Shown: positions 44,052-53,340 of the stretch, piece by piece
Layout: every line of letters begins with the position of its first letter
How positions within the stretch are numbered: position 1 is the stretch's first letter
Assembly: GCF_001040945.1 (NCBI RefSeq)
Contig: NZ_CP011930.1
Location: 4,893,021 to 4,957,020, forward strand
DNA length: 64,000 nt
From: Herbaspirillum seropedicae
Lineage (GTDB): Bacteria; Pseudomonadota; Gammaproteobacteria; Burkholderiales; Burkholderiaceae_D
Direction of reading: 5' to 3'
The notes under the pieces: generated by a model
What the model was told of the DNA's origin: nothing
The model's database searches: none
The model's input: the letters and a program-made list of their open reading frames with translations, nothing else
Program-made: the position numbers and the translations under genes

Positions 44052-46124
44052 ATGTCCGCCCCCTCCTTCGGCCTGAACAAGCCGCAAAGCGAAGCCGTCC
44101 ACTATATGGCCGGGCCCTGCCTGGTACTGGCCGGCGCCGGTTCGGGCAAGACCCGCGTGATCACGCAGAAGATCGCCCACCTGATCGAGAACTGCGGTTA
44201 CGAATCGCGCAACATCGCCGCGCTGACCTTCACCAACAAGGCCGCGCTGGAAATGCAGGAACGCATCGCCAAGCTGCTCAAGGACCCCAAGCAGGCCAAG
44301 CACCTCACGGTCTCGACCTTCCATTCGCTGGGCGTGAAGATATTGCGGCAGGAGTCCCAGCATCTGGGGCTGAAGGACCGCTTTTCAATCATGGACAGCG
44401 ACGATTGTTTTTCCCTCGTGCAAGAACTGGCGGTGACCACCGACAAGGCCATCATCCGGGGTGTACAGAATTCGATTTCGCTATGGAAGAACGGCCTGGT
44501 CGATCCTGACCTGGCCGAAAAGAACGCCCGCACCGAGGACGAAGCCCAGGCCGCGCGCATCTATCGCAGCTATGTGGCGACCTTGAAGGCTTACCAGGCG
44601 GTCGATTTCGATGACCTGATCCGCCTGCCGGTGGAGCTCTTCCGCAGCAACGAGGAAGTGCGCGACCGCTGGCAGCGCAAGCTGCGCTACCTGTTGATCG
44701 ACGAATACCAGGACACCAACACCTGCCAGTACGAACTGGTCAAGCTGCTGGTCACCGGCATCGGCAAGAAACCCATGTTCACCGCCGTGGGTGATGACGA
44801 CCAGGCCATCTATGCCTGGCGCGGCGCGACCATCGAGAACCTGAAACTCCTGGGGGTGGATTTCCCCAACCTGCACCTGATCAAGCTGGAACAGAACTAC
44901 CGCTCCAGCACGCGCATCCTGCAGGCGGCCAACGCGGTGATCTCCAACAATCCCAAGCTGTTCGACAAGACCCTGTGGTCCGAGCACGGCCTGGGCGATC
45001 CGATCACGGTCATGGCCATGGATGACGAAGAAGCCGAAGCCGACCAGATCGCCATCACGCTCTCGGCGCACCGCTTCGAGCGGCGCGCCAAGTTTGCCGA
45101 CTACGCCATCCTCTATCGCGGCAACCACCAGGCGCGCATCCTGGAAAAATCGCTGCGGCGCGAACGTATTCCCTACGTGATGTCGGGCGGCCAGAGCTAC
45201 TTCGACCGCGCCGAGATCAAGGACATCATTGCCTACCTGCGCCTGATCGCCAACCAGGACGACGACCCTGCCTTCATCCGCGCCGTCACCACGCCGCGCC
45301 GGGGTGTGGGCCAGGCCACGCTGGAGGTGCTGGGCACGCTGGCCGGGCAATGGCAGTGTTCGCTGTTCGAGGCGGTCTACAAGGGCGGCCTGGAAGACAA
45401 GCTGACCGACCGCCAGCTGCTGCCGCTGCGCAAGTTCTGCGATTTCATCAACGCCCTGGAGTCGCGCGCCACCCGGCCCGGCCCGTCGGGCAGCGGCGAG
45501 AACGCCGGCAAGGTGCTGGACGACATGATGGAAGCGATCAACTACGAGTTCTACCTCTACGACAGCTTCGAGGAACGCGCCGCCCAGGCGCGCTGGCAGA
45601 ACGTGGTGGACTTCATCAACTGGTTGAAGGAACGCGCCTGCGGTGGCCGCGATGGCGAAGGCGAAGAAAAGAACCTGCTGGAAATCACCCAGATGGTGGC
45701 GCTGATGAGCATGCTCGAAGGGCGCGACGAAGAGCAGGATGCGGTGCGCATGTCCACCCTGCATGCCTCCAAGGGGCTGGAGTTTCCGCATGTGTTCCTG
45801 GTGGGCGTGGAAGAAGGCATCCTCCCGCACAAGGGCGACCCCGATACGCCGCCCGAAGAAGCCGCTGCACGGGTGGAAGAAGAGCGCCGCCTGATGTACG
45901 TGGGCATCACCCGGGCGCAGCGCTCGCTGCACCTGTCCTGGTGCAAGCGCCGCAAGCGCGCCAAGGAAGTGATCGAGTGCCAGATCTCGCGCTTCGTCAA
46001 GGAGATGCGCCTGGACGAAGGCGAGGCCGTGCCGCAGGAAAGCGAGAAGATCACGCCGCAGGCGCGCCTGGCCAATCTCAAGGCGCTGCTGCAGAAACCG
46101 CGCAATACGCCGGAACAAAGTTAG
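44052..46124 (+). CDS. rep: ATP-dependent DNA helicase Rep
   Basis: This 690-residue superfamily 1A helicase moves 3' to 5' on single-stranded DNA and clears replication fork obstacles. Motif I (AGAGSGKT, about 27-34), motif II DEYQDTN, motif III GDDDQAIYAWRGA, motif IV LEQNYRSS, motif V STLHASKGLEF and motif VI VGITRAQRSL are all present. Length and motif spacing fit Rep rather than UvrD (about 720 residues). The C-terminal tail is shorter than in E. coli Rep. A TACAAT box about 45 bases upstream may be its -10. The T6SS module begins 346 bases downstream. Confidence 0.93.
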   Translation: MSAPSFGLNKPQSEAVHYMAGPCLVLAGAGSGKTRVITQKIAHLIENCGYESRNIAALTFTNKAALEMQERIAKLLKDPKQAKHLTVSTFHSLGVKILRQESQHLGLKDRFSIMDSDDCFSLVQELAVTTDKAIIRGVQNSISLWKNGLVDPDLAEKNARTEDEAQAARIYRSYVATLKAYQAVDFDDLIRLPVELFRSNEEVRDRWQRKLRYLLIDEYQDTNTCQYELVKLLVTGIGKKPMFTAVGDDDQAIYAWRGATIENLKLLGVDFPNLHLIKLEQNYRSSTRILQAANAVISNNPKLFDKTLWSEHGLGDPITVMAMDDEEAEADQIAITLSAHRFERRAKFADYAILYRGNHQARILEKSLRRERIPYVMSGGQSYFDRAEIKDIIAYLRLIANQDDDPAFIRAVTTPRRGVGQATLEVLGTLAGQWQCSLFEAVYKGGLEDKLTDRQLLPLRKFCDFINALESRATRPGPSGSGENAGKVLDDMMEAINYEFYLYDSFEERAAQARWQNVVDFINWLKERACGGRDGEGEEKNLLEITQMVALMSMLEGRDEEQDAVRMSTLHASKGLEFPHVFLVGVEEGILPHKGDPDTPPEEAAARVEEERRLMYVGITRAQRSLHLSWCKRRKRAKEVIECQISRFVKEMRLDEGEAVPQESEKITPQARLANLKALLQKPRNTPEQS

Positions 46125-46160
46125 CACCCGCCGTATCGGGGACTGACAGGGCGGCCTCCT

Positions 46161-46497
46161 TTACCCCGCTGTATCCATCCGTTTGATCGTCATTGCTTCA
46201 CAACGGGTGGGCTGCCACTCGACACTGCCAAAATAATTTGGCGGAAAAAATAGAAGTTCTTCCATTGAGAAAGCGCCTCGTGCATCGGAGACTGTCGCCT
46301 TCGTCGCCCGAGGCTTCTGCTGCACCGATGAACTCAAAGGCATTGGCCGCATCCGGGGCTTCCTCCTTCAAGCCGGGCACGCGCACTTCGCAAGAAGTCC
46401 TGCGCTTTTCTCCTGTTTGTTCACTGGCATGGTCCGGACTGCGCGAATTCTCTCTGGAAGCCGCATCGCATGCCCTCCCCCTCGCCGAATGATTCAC
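46161..46497 (-). pseudogene. Possible frameshifted remnant beside vgrG
   Basis: The 345-base gap between rep and vgrG contains two overlapping minus-strand frames that read as one protein if a single frameshift is assumed near 46340. One (from 46497) carries CEVRVPGLKEEAPDAANAFEF. The other (to 46161) carries KATVSDARGAFSMEELLFFPP and GSVEWQPTRCEAMTIKR. The second resembles the ending of a carboxypeptidase-regulatory-like domain. It is too short and broken to be functional. This is inference from reading style only. Confidence 0.25.
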
Positions 46498-49130
46498 GAC
46501 GCTCCCAAGCGCGCATCACGCAGCATCGCCGGCTGCTCCAGCTGGACTCGTCACTCGGGCCAGATATCCTGCTGCCACAACGGCTCGTCGCCACCGAGCG
46601 ACTCAATGACGGCTACGAAGTCACCATCGATCTGCTGGCCACGCACACCGGTATCGCGTTGGAGCAGTTGATTGCGCAGCCAGTCACTCTGTGGATCAGG
46701 CAGCATGACGGCGACACCCTCCCCCTGCATGGCTACGTGCATACCGCAAAGCGCCTGGGCAGTGACGGCGAGCTCGATTTCTGCCAGCTCTCGCTTTCTC
46801 CGTGGCTGCATTTCCTGCGCTTTCGCAAAGACGCGCGGATCTGGCAGGACAAGAGGACCGAGGACATTCTCGCCGACGTCTTCAACAACCATCCGCAAGC
46901 GCGTGGCCATTACCGTTTCCAGTTGGAGCGCCCTTATACGCCCCGACCCTATTGCACCCAGTACGAAACCGACTGGCATTTCGTCCAGCGCCTGATGGAA
47001 GAAGAAGGCTGGTTCGCCCATCACGAGCAGCGGGAAGATGGCAGCGGCCATGTTCTGGTCATCACCGACAATACGTGGAACCTGCCCGGCTTGCCGCAGC
47101 AAGGAATTGCCTTCCACGGTGCGGCCCCTCGCGACGAACTCGACAAGATCCTGCATTGGAGCGCAAGCCGCACGCTCTCCTCCAAAGGGTGGCGGGGCCG
47201 CAGCGACGACTACAAATCGCCCGGCATGAAGAAAGAGGCCGAAGAACAGGTGATGCCCGAATACGGCCAGCTTCCCGCACAGCTGGAGATGTATGAGTAC
47301 ACCGGCGCCTACAGTTTCAGGCTGCAGGAACAGGGCAATCGCCAGGCCGACCTGCAAGTGGAACAGTGGGAGTCTTCCATGCAGCGCTACTCTGCCGTCT
47401 CTGGCGTGCGCAATCTGGCGTGCGGGCGCTGGTTCAGGCTGGAAGAACATCCCCAGCATCGGGCAGAGCCCGACAGGGAACGCCAGTTCGTCATCCTGGC
47501 CATCGACTGGTTCGTCGAGAACAACCTTCCCCTGTCACATCAGGCGCTGGATTTTCCGGGCAGCCTGAAAGGCGCGCTGATGGCCTTCAAGGAGTCAATC
47601 CGGCGCGAACGGCAGGTTGCCGAGACGGACAACGAGCACACGGGCCATTGCTTCAATCGCTTCGAAGTACAGCGCCGCAAGCTGCCGTTTCGCCCTGCGC
47701 GGGCGCATGCCAGGCCGGTCATGCTGCCGCAGACGGCCATCGTCGTGGGGCCTGCCAGTGAAGAGGTCTATACCGATCACCTCGATCGCATCAAGGTCCA
47801 GTTCCGCTGGGACCGGATCAATCCCGGCAACGAGGCGGCGTCCTGCTGGGTGCGTGTGAGCTATCCCAATGCGGGCCAGTACTGGGGCGCCATCCAGGTG
47901 CCGCGCATCGGGCAGGAAGTCATTGTCTCCTTCCTTAATGGCGACCCGGATCGCCCGGTCGTGACAGGACGCTTGTTCAATGCGGAACAGCGTCCGCAGT
48001 GGCATACCAACGGGCGGCTCTCGGGTGTGAAGTCCAAGGAATTCGGCGGTACCGGCTTCAACCAGATGGTGATGGACGACACCCCTGAGCAGAACCGGAT
48101 TCATCTCTACAGCACCAATACCCATGCGCAATTGAATCTCGGGCATCTGGTCAGCCAGACGGGCAATGAGCGTCGCAGCTTCTTTGGCAGCGGCTTCGCG
48201 CTCAGCACCGATGCCTACGGCGCCATCGTCACACACAAGGGCTTGTACATCAGCACCTATGGAAGGCCAGGCGCACAGGGAACGCAACTCGATGCCCGCG
48301 AGGCTACCGGCCAGTTGAAGTCCGGCGCCAACCTCAGCCGGACCCTGTCGGAGACGGCAGCGAAAGCTGGTGCAGAACCCTTGGCAGGGCAGGAAGCATT
48401 GCGCGATTTCATCGATGCCACGCAGGCAGATTACGAGGATCCGTCGCAGGCGCAGGCCAATCGTTTCCAGCAGGCCATTCTGCTGGCGGCCTCGCCGGAC
48501 GGCATCGGCCTGACGACACCCAAAGGCGTGCATACGCATGCTGGTGGCGAGATTACGTTGTCATCGGGAGCGGATACCAGCATCGCTGTCGGCAAAAGCC
48601 TGCTGGCCAGCGTGGCCGAGAAGATCAGCCTGTTCGCCTTCAAGGCCGGGATCAAGCTGTTTTCCGCCAAGGGCAAGGTGGAGGTGCAGGCGCAGAGCGA
48701 CGATCTGGAACTGATTGCCGAGAAGGTGGCGCGGCTGCTGTCGGCGAGCGGGCGGGTGGAGATTCGCGCCAAAGAAGAAGTGCTCATTACGGCAGGAGGC
48801 TCCTTCATCCGGCTCAACGCATCGGGAATCACACAAGGGACATCAGGAGCATGGGAGGCCAAGGCGGGTACCCATGCAATGCCGGGCCCCACAACCTTGG
48901 CCTACGAAATGAACAAGTCGTCGGCAGCACTGCCATTCGACGAAGAGTTCGTCCTGAGGTGGCCGTATGACCAATCTCCTGTCAAGAACAGGCGCTTTGA
49001 AATCGTCCGCGGCGATGGTACCAAAGTACGCGGCGTGACCGACGCACAAGGTAAGACCGGCCTGCAGAAAAGCCTGTTCGTCGAGAACACTTCCCTGCGC
49101 ATCCTTCCAGAAGGACAACCTCCATCATGA
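46470..49130 (+). CDS. vgrG: Type VI secretion spike protein VgrG
   Basis: This 886-residue TssI spike has gp27/gp44-like N-terminal modules (residues about 20-400). The gp5-like OB-fold with FRWDRINPGNEAASCWVRVSYPNAG is at about 440-470 and the conserved GQEVIVSFLNGDPDRPVVTGRLFN at about 485-508. A beta-helix and a DUF2345 region follow (about 650-800). The last 60-70 residues form a further small domain (FEIVRGDGTKVRGVTDAQG) typical of cargo-adaptor tails. It trimerises at the tip of the T6SS tube. It is the first gene of a cargo cluster, and its stop overlaps the next ATG (ATGA). No core T6SS genes are in this window. Confidence 0.93.
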   Translation: MPSPSPNDSRRSQARITQHRRLLQLDSSLGPDILLPQRLVATERLNDGYEVTIDLLATHTGIALEQLIAQPVTLWIRQHDGDTLPLHGYVHTAKRLGSDGELDFCQLSLSPWLHFLRFRKDARIWQDKRTEDILADVFNNHPQARGHYRFQLERPYTPRPYCTQYETDWHFVQRLMEEEGWFAHHEQREDGSGHVLVITDNTWNLPGLPQQGIAFHGAAPRDELDKILHWSASRTLSSKGWRGRSDDYKSPGMKKEAEEQVMPEYGQLPAQLEMYEYTGAYSFRLQEQGNRQADLQVEQWESSMQRYSAVSGVRNLACGRWFRLEEHPQHRAEPDRERQFVILAIDWFVENNLPLSHQALDFPGSLKGALMAFKESIRRERQVAETDNEHTGHCFNRFEVQRRKLPFRPARAHARPVMLPQTAIVVGPASEEVYTDHLDRIKVQFRWDRINPGNEAASCWVRVSYPNAGQYWGAIQVPRIGQEVIVSFLNGDPDRPVVTGRLFNAEQRPQWHTNGRLSGVKSKEFGGTGFNQMVMDDTPEQNRIHLYSTNTHAQLNLGHLVSQTGNERRSFFGSGFALSTDAYGAIVTHKGLYISTYGRPGAQGTQLDAREATGQLKSGANLSRTLSETAAKAGAEPLAGQEALRDFIDATQADYEDPSQAQANRFQQAILLAASPDGIGLTTPKGVHTHAGGEITLSSGADTSIAVGKSLLASVAEKISLFAFKAGIKLFSAKGKVEVQAQSDDLELIAEKVARLLSASGRVEIRAKEEVLITAGGSFIRLNASGITQGTSGAWEAKAGTHAMPGPTTLAYEMNKSSAALPFDEEFVLRWPYDQSPVKNRRFEIVRGDGTKVRGVTDAQGKTGLQKSLFVENTSLRILPEGQPPS

Positions 49131-50731
49131 GCAAAAACAAGAGTGAACGCTTGCTGACAGCGACCTTTGACAAGAAGGGCAATCCTGAATGGAAGTCCAC
49201 GCTCAGCAGTCCTGATGACTCCTATGCGGTCTGCCACATGATTCCGGATCGTGTCATTCCGGTGATCTTTGTGCCGGGTGTGATGGGTAGTAATTTGAAG
49301 GGGATTGGAGACGCGGACGGGGTTCGGTGGCGGCTGGATAGTGAATTCTCCATGTTGATGTGGCTCACTAGAGGACCTGCCAAGCGAAAGCGATATTTGA
49401 CCCCTAAAAAGATGGTTGTTGACGACGATGGAACAAGACCTAGCGGGACAGCCCAACATGGAGAGGAACTGAAACGGCGCGGCTGGGGCGAAGTCGGGGC
49501 AATGAGCTACGGTGACTTTCTGGTCTGGCTTGAGAACGCATTGAACGATTTCACCAATACCAAAGGCGGCCATCGCGATTTGCTGATCGGTAGAACATTG
49601 GGGTCAATGAAAAGCGACGAAGCCCTGCTAAAGGCAGAGGTCGCACTCAGCTACCGTTATCGATTCCCTGTACATGCATTTGGCTACAACTGGCTGGACA
49701 GCAATGATGCATCAGCCAAGCAGTTACGTGAGCGAATCAACAGTGTAATCGCACGATACAAGAAGGAGAAAAAGCGCTGCGAGAAAGTGATTCTGGTGAC
49801 CCACTCCATGGGCGGACTTGTGGCGCGCTATTGCTCGGAAGTACTCGGCATGTCGGACAAGATCCTGGGCATCGTCCACGGTGTCATGCCCGCTATCGGT
49901 GCAGCCGCTGTCTATCGACGATTCAAATCGGGAACGGAAGGCGGATGGCTGGCGACCAAAGTATTGGGAGAAGATGCGGCGGAAATGACTGCGGTGTTAT
50001 CCAGTGCACCAGGCCCATTACAGTTGCTGCCAACACCGGAATACGGAAATGGCTGGCTCAGGATTGATGGTGGAAGCACTGTGGTCAGTTTGCCGCGCAA
50101 TAACGACCCCTACTACGAGATCTACACTGTCCGTGGGCGATGGTGGAGCATGTGCGAGGACCATCTGATCACTCCTCGCACAACGATGCTCTCAGCAAGC
50201 CAGAAGCGAGAAATTGATGCCGACTGGGCTGACTTTTCTGACGTCATCAATAGCAAAGTCAAGACATTTCATCAGGAAATCACCGGGGAGTACCACCCTA
50301 ACACTTATGCATTTTTCGGCAGTGATCGTCACTTCAAGGCTTATGGAACGGTGCAGTGGCGAACAACTTTCCAGTCACCCAGACGTCCGCCTATCCCGCG
50401 ACCGAATAAAGATGTATTCGATGCCAAACTAAACTTCTACGGTGAATTGGGAGAAACAAGGACCGCACTTTACCCTCACGGAATGAGCGCAGGACAGATA
50501 GCACCTAACGAAGTATTTCGAATCAGCGAGCCCGACGAAGACGGTGACGGCACGGTTCCTCATCGTTCTGGCATTGCGCCCAAAGAACATCCTGGCATGA
50601 AATCGCTGCTTCGCATTTCAGTTGGGCATGAGTCTGCTTATAAAGATTCAGACATCGCCAGAGAATTTACTCTTCGCGCCATCGTTCAGATCGTCCAGGC
50701 GGTTAAAGGCACAACGCTCGACTACGAATAA
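49127..50731 (+). CDS. T6SS lipase-type effector (Tle-like, alpha/beta hydrolase)
   Basis: This protein of about 534 residues has an alpha/beta hydrolase core. The oxyanion-hole motif is VPGVMGSNL (about 49-57). The nucleophile Ser227 is in THSMGG, in which the usual first Gly of GxSxG is Thr. The likely acid is in DEDGDGT (about Asp474) and the His in GHESAY (about His501). The fold resembles LCAT/PGAP1-type lipases used as phospholipase effectors. There is no signal peptide; delivery is by the VgrG upstream, with which translation is coupled. The gene is AT-rich compared with its neighbours, which suggests horizontal transfer. The target lipid is not known. Confidence 0.82.
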   Translation: MSKNKSERLLTATFDKKGNPEWKSTLSSPDDSYAVCHMIPDRVIPVIFVPGVMGSNLKGIGDADGVRWRLDSEFSMLMWLTRGPAKRKRYLTPKKMVVDDDGTRPSGTAQHGEELKRRGWGEVGAMSYGDFLVWLENALNDFTNTKGGHRDLLIGRTLGSMKSDEALLKAEVALSYRYRFPVHAFGYNWLDSNDASAKQLRERINSVIARYKKEKKRCEKVILVTHSMGGLVARYCSEVLGMSDKILGIVHGVMPAIGAAAVYRRFKSGTEGGWLATKVLGEDAAEMTAVLSSAPGPLQLLPTPEYGNGWLRIDGGSTVVSLPRNNDPYYEIYTVRGRWWSMCEDHLITPRTTMLSASQKREIDADWADFSDVINSKVKTFHQEITGEYHPNTYAFFGSDRHFKAYGTVQWRTTFQSPRRPPIPRPNKDVFDAKLNFYGELGETRTALYPHGMSAGQIAPNEVFRISEPDEDGDGTVPHRSGIAPKEHPGMKSLLRISVGHESAYKDSDIAREFTLRAIVQIVQAVKGTTLDYE

Positions 50732-50737
50732 AAATTT

Positions 50738-51841
50738 ATGAGAAATAAATATCTTGTCTCAACTGGCGTATTACTCGCTTTGATTCTATCTGCTTTTTTT
50801 TTATACCACCGTGGAACCCCAGAGCTCACCGCGAAGGAAACTCAGAAAATGAACGCGATTACCGAAAAAATGATTCCGAGATGTTTTGGACGCTATCTGA
50901 TTGACTTGCCGGAAAGCTTCGTTCTCAACACCGAGGGGGGGCAAGAAATCGACGGGGTCACCATTGATATCAAAGCGCAGTCAGAAACGGAATTCCAACG
51001 GGCGCTGGAGGCAAGAAAGAGAGTGCTTGAGTCGGAAACCCTTCTCGTCGAACCCAGGACTGCAACGCTAAAGGAAATAGTTGCACTACCCAATCGACGT
51101 GGTGTCATTTTTAATCGCGCCGAAAGCGAATTCAATAACGTCTTCCGTATCCTCGAACTCATGGATTGGCGTGATGGCTATCAGATCAAGATGAAAATTG
51201 ATGCGCGAGACAGGCATTATTCCAAGGAGAAACTTCCCGCTGGAACTGTGATAAGTACCGTCCCCGAAAGAATGGCCACCCTGCTCAAGGTCTACCACCG
51301 CACCCGCCCCCGCGGCAACGAAATCCCTTCTGGCCAAGGCATCTGCATCCTCAATGGCTTTGTCGAGGGCCCCGCTTCAAGCGCCGAAAGCATCCGGTTC
51401 TTCTATCATCTGAACGAGGTCGACGATGTGTATTTCACGCTAGCGACCTTATCCGGCCCACGCGACGCCGATACGCTGCTGGACCGGATGAAATTCCTTG
51501 CGCCCATCTGGAAGACGGACGGTGGACGCCTCATCAGAAGCGGCAGGATCTACCGCGAGCTCCCCGGACAAGAGGTGCTTTATATGGCCCCGGATGAACA
51601 TACCAAGATTCCTGCACTCGAATTCCGCTACGAAGATACACGCCGGGGAGATGGCGCCACCAATCCTTCGATCGAGGTGGGAATGAATGTAGGCACGCGC
51701 AAACCCGAACCTGATCCCGAGGATCCCGACGAACATGCTTATCCGCCGCCCATCTTCACCCCCAGCCTGAGCGAAGCCGAAGCCATCCACCTGTGGGACA
51801 AGGTCCTTCCGACGCTACGCACACGCCCCGGCGCCTTCTGA
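50738..51841 (+). CDS. T6SS immunity protein, Tli4-like
   Basis: This 367-residue protein has one N-terminal membrane segment (about residues 6-24) and a large periplasmic part, so it guards the periplasm against the adjacent lipase. The sequence FGRYLIDLPESF and the later FFYHLNEVDDVYFTLATL recall Tli4-type immunity proteins, though I assign it mainly by position. It starts 6 bases after the effector stop with no visible Shine-Dalgarno, suggesting coupling. Base composition changes inside the gene: the 5' half is AT-rich like the effector, the 3' half (from about 51250) is GC-rich like the chromosome. Confidence 0.78.
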   Translation: MRNKYLVSTGVLLALILSAFFLYHRGTPELTAKETQKMNAITEKMIPRCFGRYLIDLPESFVLNTEGGQEIDGVTIDIKAQSETEFQRALEARKRVLESETLLVEPRTATLKEIVALPNRRGVIFNRAESEFNNVFRILELMDWRDGYQIKMKIDARDRHYSKEKLPAGTVISTVPERMATLLKVYHRTRPRGNEIPSGQGICILNGFVEGPASSAESIRFFYHLNEVDDVYFTLATLSGPRDADTLLDRMKFLAPIWKTDGGRLIRSGRIYRELPGQEVLYMAPDEHTKIPALEFRYEDTRRGDGATNPSIEVGMNVGTRKPEPDPEDPDEHAYPPPIFTPSLSEAEAIHLWDKVLPTLRTRPGAF

Positions 51842-51869
51842 TCGTATCCCCTCCCAAAGAAAGCCACGC

Positions 51870-52136
51870 ATGCCACTGCCCATCATCCGTCTCGGCGACT
51901 CCACTTCCCATGGCGGCAAAGTGATCTCCGCCTCTCCTACCCACACCCTCCACGGTATCGGCATCGCCCGTGTTGGTGACCTGGTCAGTTGTCCCAGGGA
52001 AGGGCATGGCACCACTCCGATCATCGAGGGTGCGCCGACCTACCTGATCGGTGACCGCATGGTGGCCCTGCAAGGGCATCGTGCGGCCTGCGGGTGCAGC
52101 CTCATTTCCAGCCTCGCCACGGCGTCCTATGGCTGA
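51870..52136 (+). CDS. PAAR-domain T6SS tip protein
   Basis: This 88-residue PAAR protein (MPLPIIRLGDSTSHGGKV; VGDLVSCPREGH; GDRMVALQGHRAACGCSL) folds into the zinc-binding cone that sharpens VgrG. The His and Cys residues that bind zinc (H14, C41, H46 region, H70, C74) are present. It lacks extra N- or C-terminal toxin domains, so it is a stand-alone tip. It closes the vgrG-effector-immunity-PAAR module. Confidence 0.9.
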   Translation: MPLPIIRLGDSTSHGGKVISASPTHTLHGIGIARVGDLVSCPREGHGTTPIIEGAPTYLIGDRMVALQGHRAACGCSLISSLATASYG

Positions 52137-52383
52137 CAGTCAGCGCGGCTGTTCGAAACAGGGCAACATTTGCGCATATCCGTCCTGAAAATTGCACAGA
52201 CGCCACGCTTTCCACCTTTTCCTGCCCCTTTTTGACGCGCCATTGCCCGCCACCACCCCTGGACGGTTTACAATGCGGCCTGCAAAAAAATCCCCGCGTT
52301 TCACCGGAGCAATATTGGTCGCCGCACAAGCCGCGTGACCAGGCCTGTTCCGCCCAACCATTCCAGACAAGGAAATCCACAAG

Positions 52384-53199
52384 ATGATCAAGATGTTCAC
52401 CCGCCACGCCCGCGCGCTGGCGCTGACCGCCGGCTTCGTCGGCATGCTGGGCCTGGCCGCCTGCGGCAAGCAGGAAGACAAGAGCGCCACCGCTGCCGCG
52501 CCGCAGGCCGCCGCACCGGCACGCGTGTACGTGGTCGGCGTGGAGTCGGCCTATGCCCCCTTCTCTTCGGAAAACGAACAGAAGGACGTGGTCGGTTTCG
52601 ACATCGACATCATGAAGGCGCTGGCCAAGAAGATCGGTATCGAAGTCAAGTTCGTGCCGACCCCGTTCGAAGGCTTCTTCAACTTCCTGGCCCAGGGCGA
52701 CCGCGACCTGCTGATCTCGGCCATCACCATCACCGACGAGCGCAAGAAGTCGGTGGCCTTCTCCGAGCCCTACTTCGTGGCCACCCAGACCATCGCCCTG
52801 CCGGCCGCTGACACCAAGGTCAGCAAGATGGAAGACTTGAAGCCCCTGACCGTGGGCACCCAGAGCGCCACCTCCGGCGACGAACTGGTGCAGCAGGTGC
52901 TGGGCAAGAACAGCGCCAAGATCAAGCGCTTCGATTCCACCCCGCTGGCCCTGAAGGAACTGGAAAGCGGCGGCGTGGATGCCGTCGTGGCTGATGAGCC
53001 GGTGGTGAAGAACTACATCGCCAACAACCCCAACAGCAAGCTGCGCACCGTCACCGACCCCAGCTTCCCGAAGGAAGACTACGGCATCGCCGTGCGCAAG
53101 GATGATCCGGAACTGCTGGCCAAGATCAACAAGGGTCTGGCCGAGATGAAGGCCGATGGCAGCTTCGCCGCCATCAGTGCACAATACTTCGGCAAGTAA
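52384..53199 (+). CDS. Amino-acid ABC transporter substrate-binding lipoprotein
   Basis: This 271-residue periplasmic binding protein has a lipobox (LGLAAC, Cys about 23), so it is anchored by lipid to the membrane. The type II binding fold typical of the polar or basic amino acid family is visible from ESAYAPFSSEN and GFDIDIMKALAKKIG (about residues 55-81) onward. The ligand is probably glutamine or a basic amino acid but is not resolvable. The permease follows 141 bases later across an intercistronic hairpin. No ATPase gene is in the window. Confidence 0.9.
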   Translation: MIKMFTRHARALALTAGFVGMLGLAACGKQEDKSATAAAPQAAAPARVYVVGVESAYAPFSSENEQKDVVGFDIDIMKALAKKIGIEVKFVPTPFEGFFNFLAQGDRDLLISAITITDERKKSVAFSEPYFVATQTIALPAADTKVSKMEDLKPLTVGTQSATSGDELVQQVLGKNSAKIKRFDSTPLALKELESGGVDAVVADEPVVKNYIANNPNSKLRTVTDPSFPKEDYGIAVRKDDPELLAKINKGLAEMKADGSFAAISAQYFGK

Positions 53200-53263
53200 G
53201 CCGGCAGGCAAGCAGAAATAGGCAGGCACCAGGCAGGCCGGGCCACGCGCCCCGCCTGCCACC

Positions 53264-53290
53264 AGGACGGCGGCGGGATGCCGCCGTCCT
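53264..53290 (+). repeat. Intercistronic stem-loop between binding protein and permease
   Basis: An 11-bp stem AGGACGGCGGC / GCCGCCGTCCT with a 5-base loop is followed by GTCTTT. It probably lowers read-through so that the binding protein is made in excess, or acts as a weak terminator. Confidence 0.6.
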
Positions 53291-53340
53291 GTCTTTGCAG
53301 AAACTGATTTTTCCACCCACTCCCACCAATCGAGTCCGAC

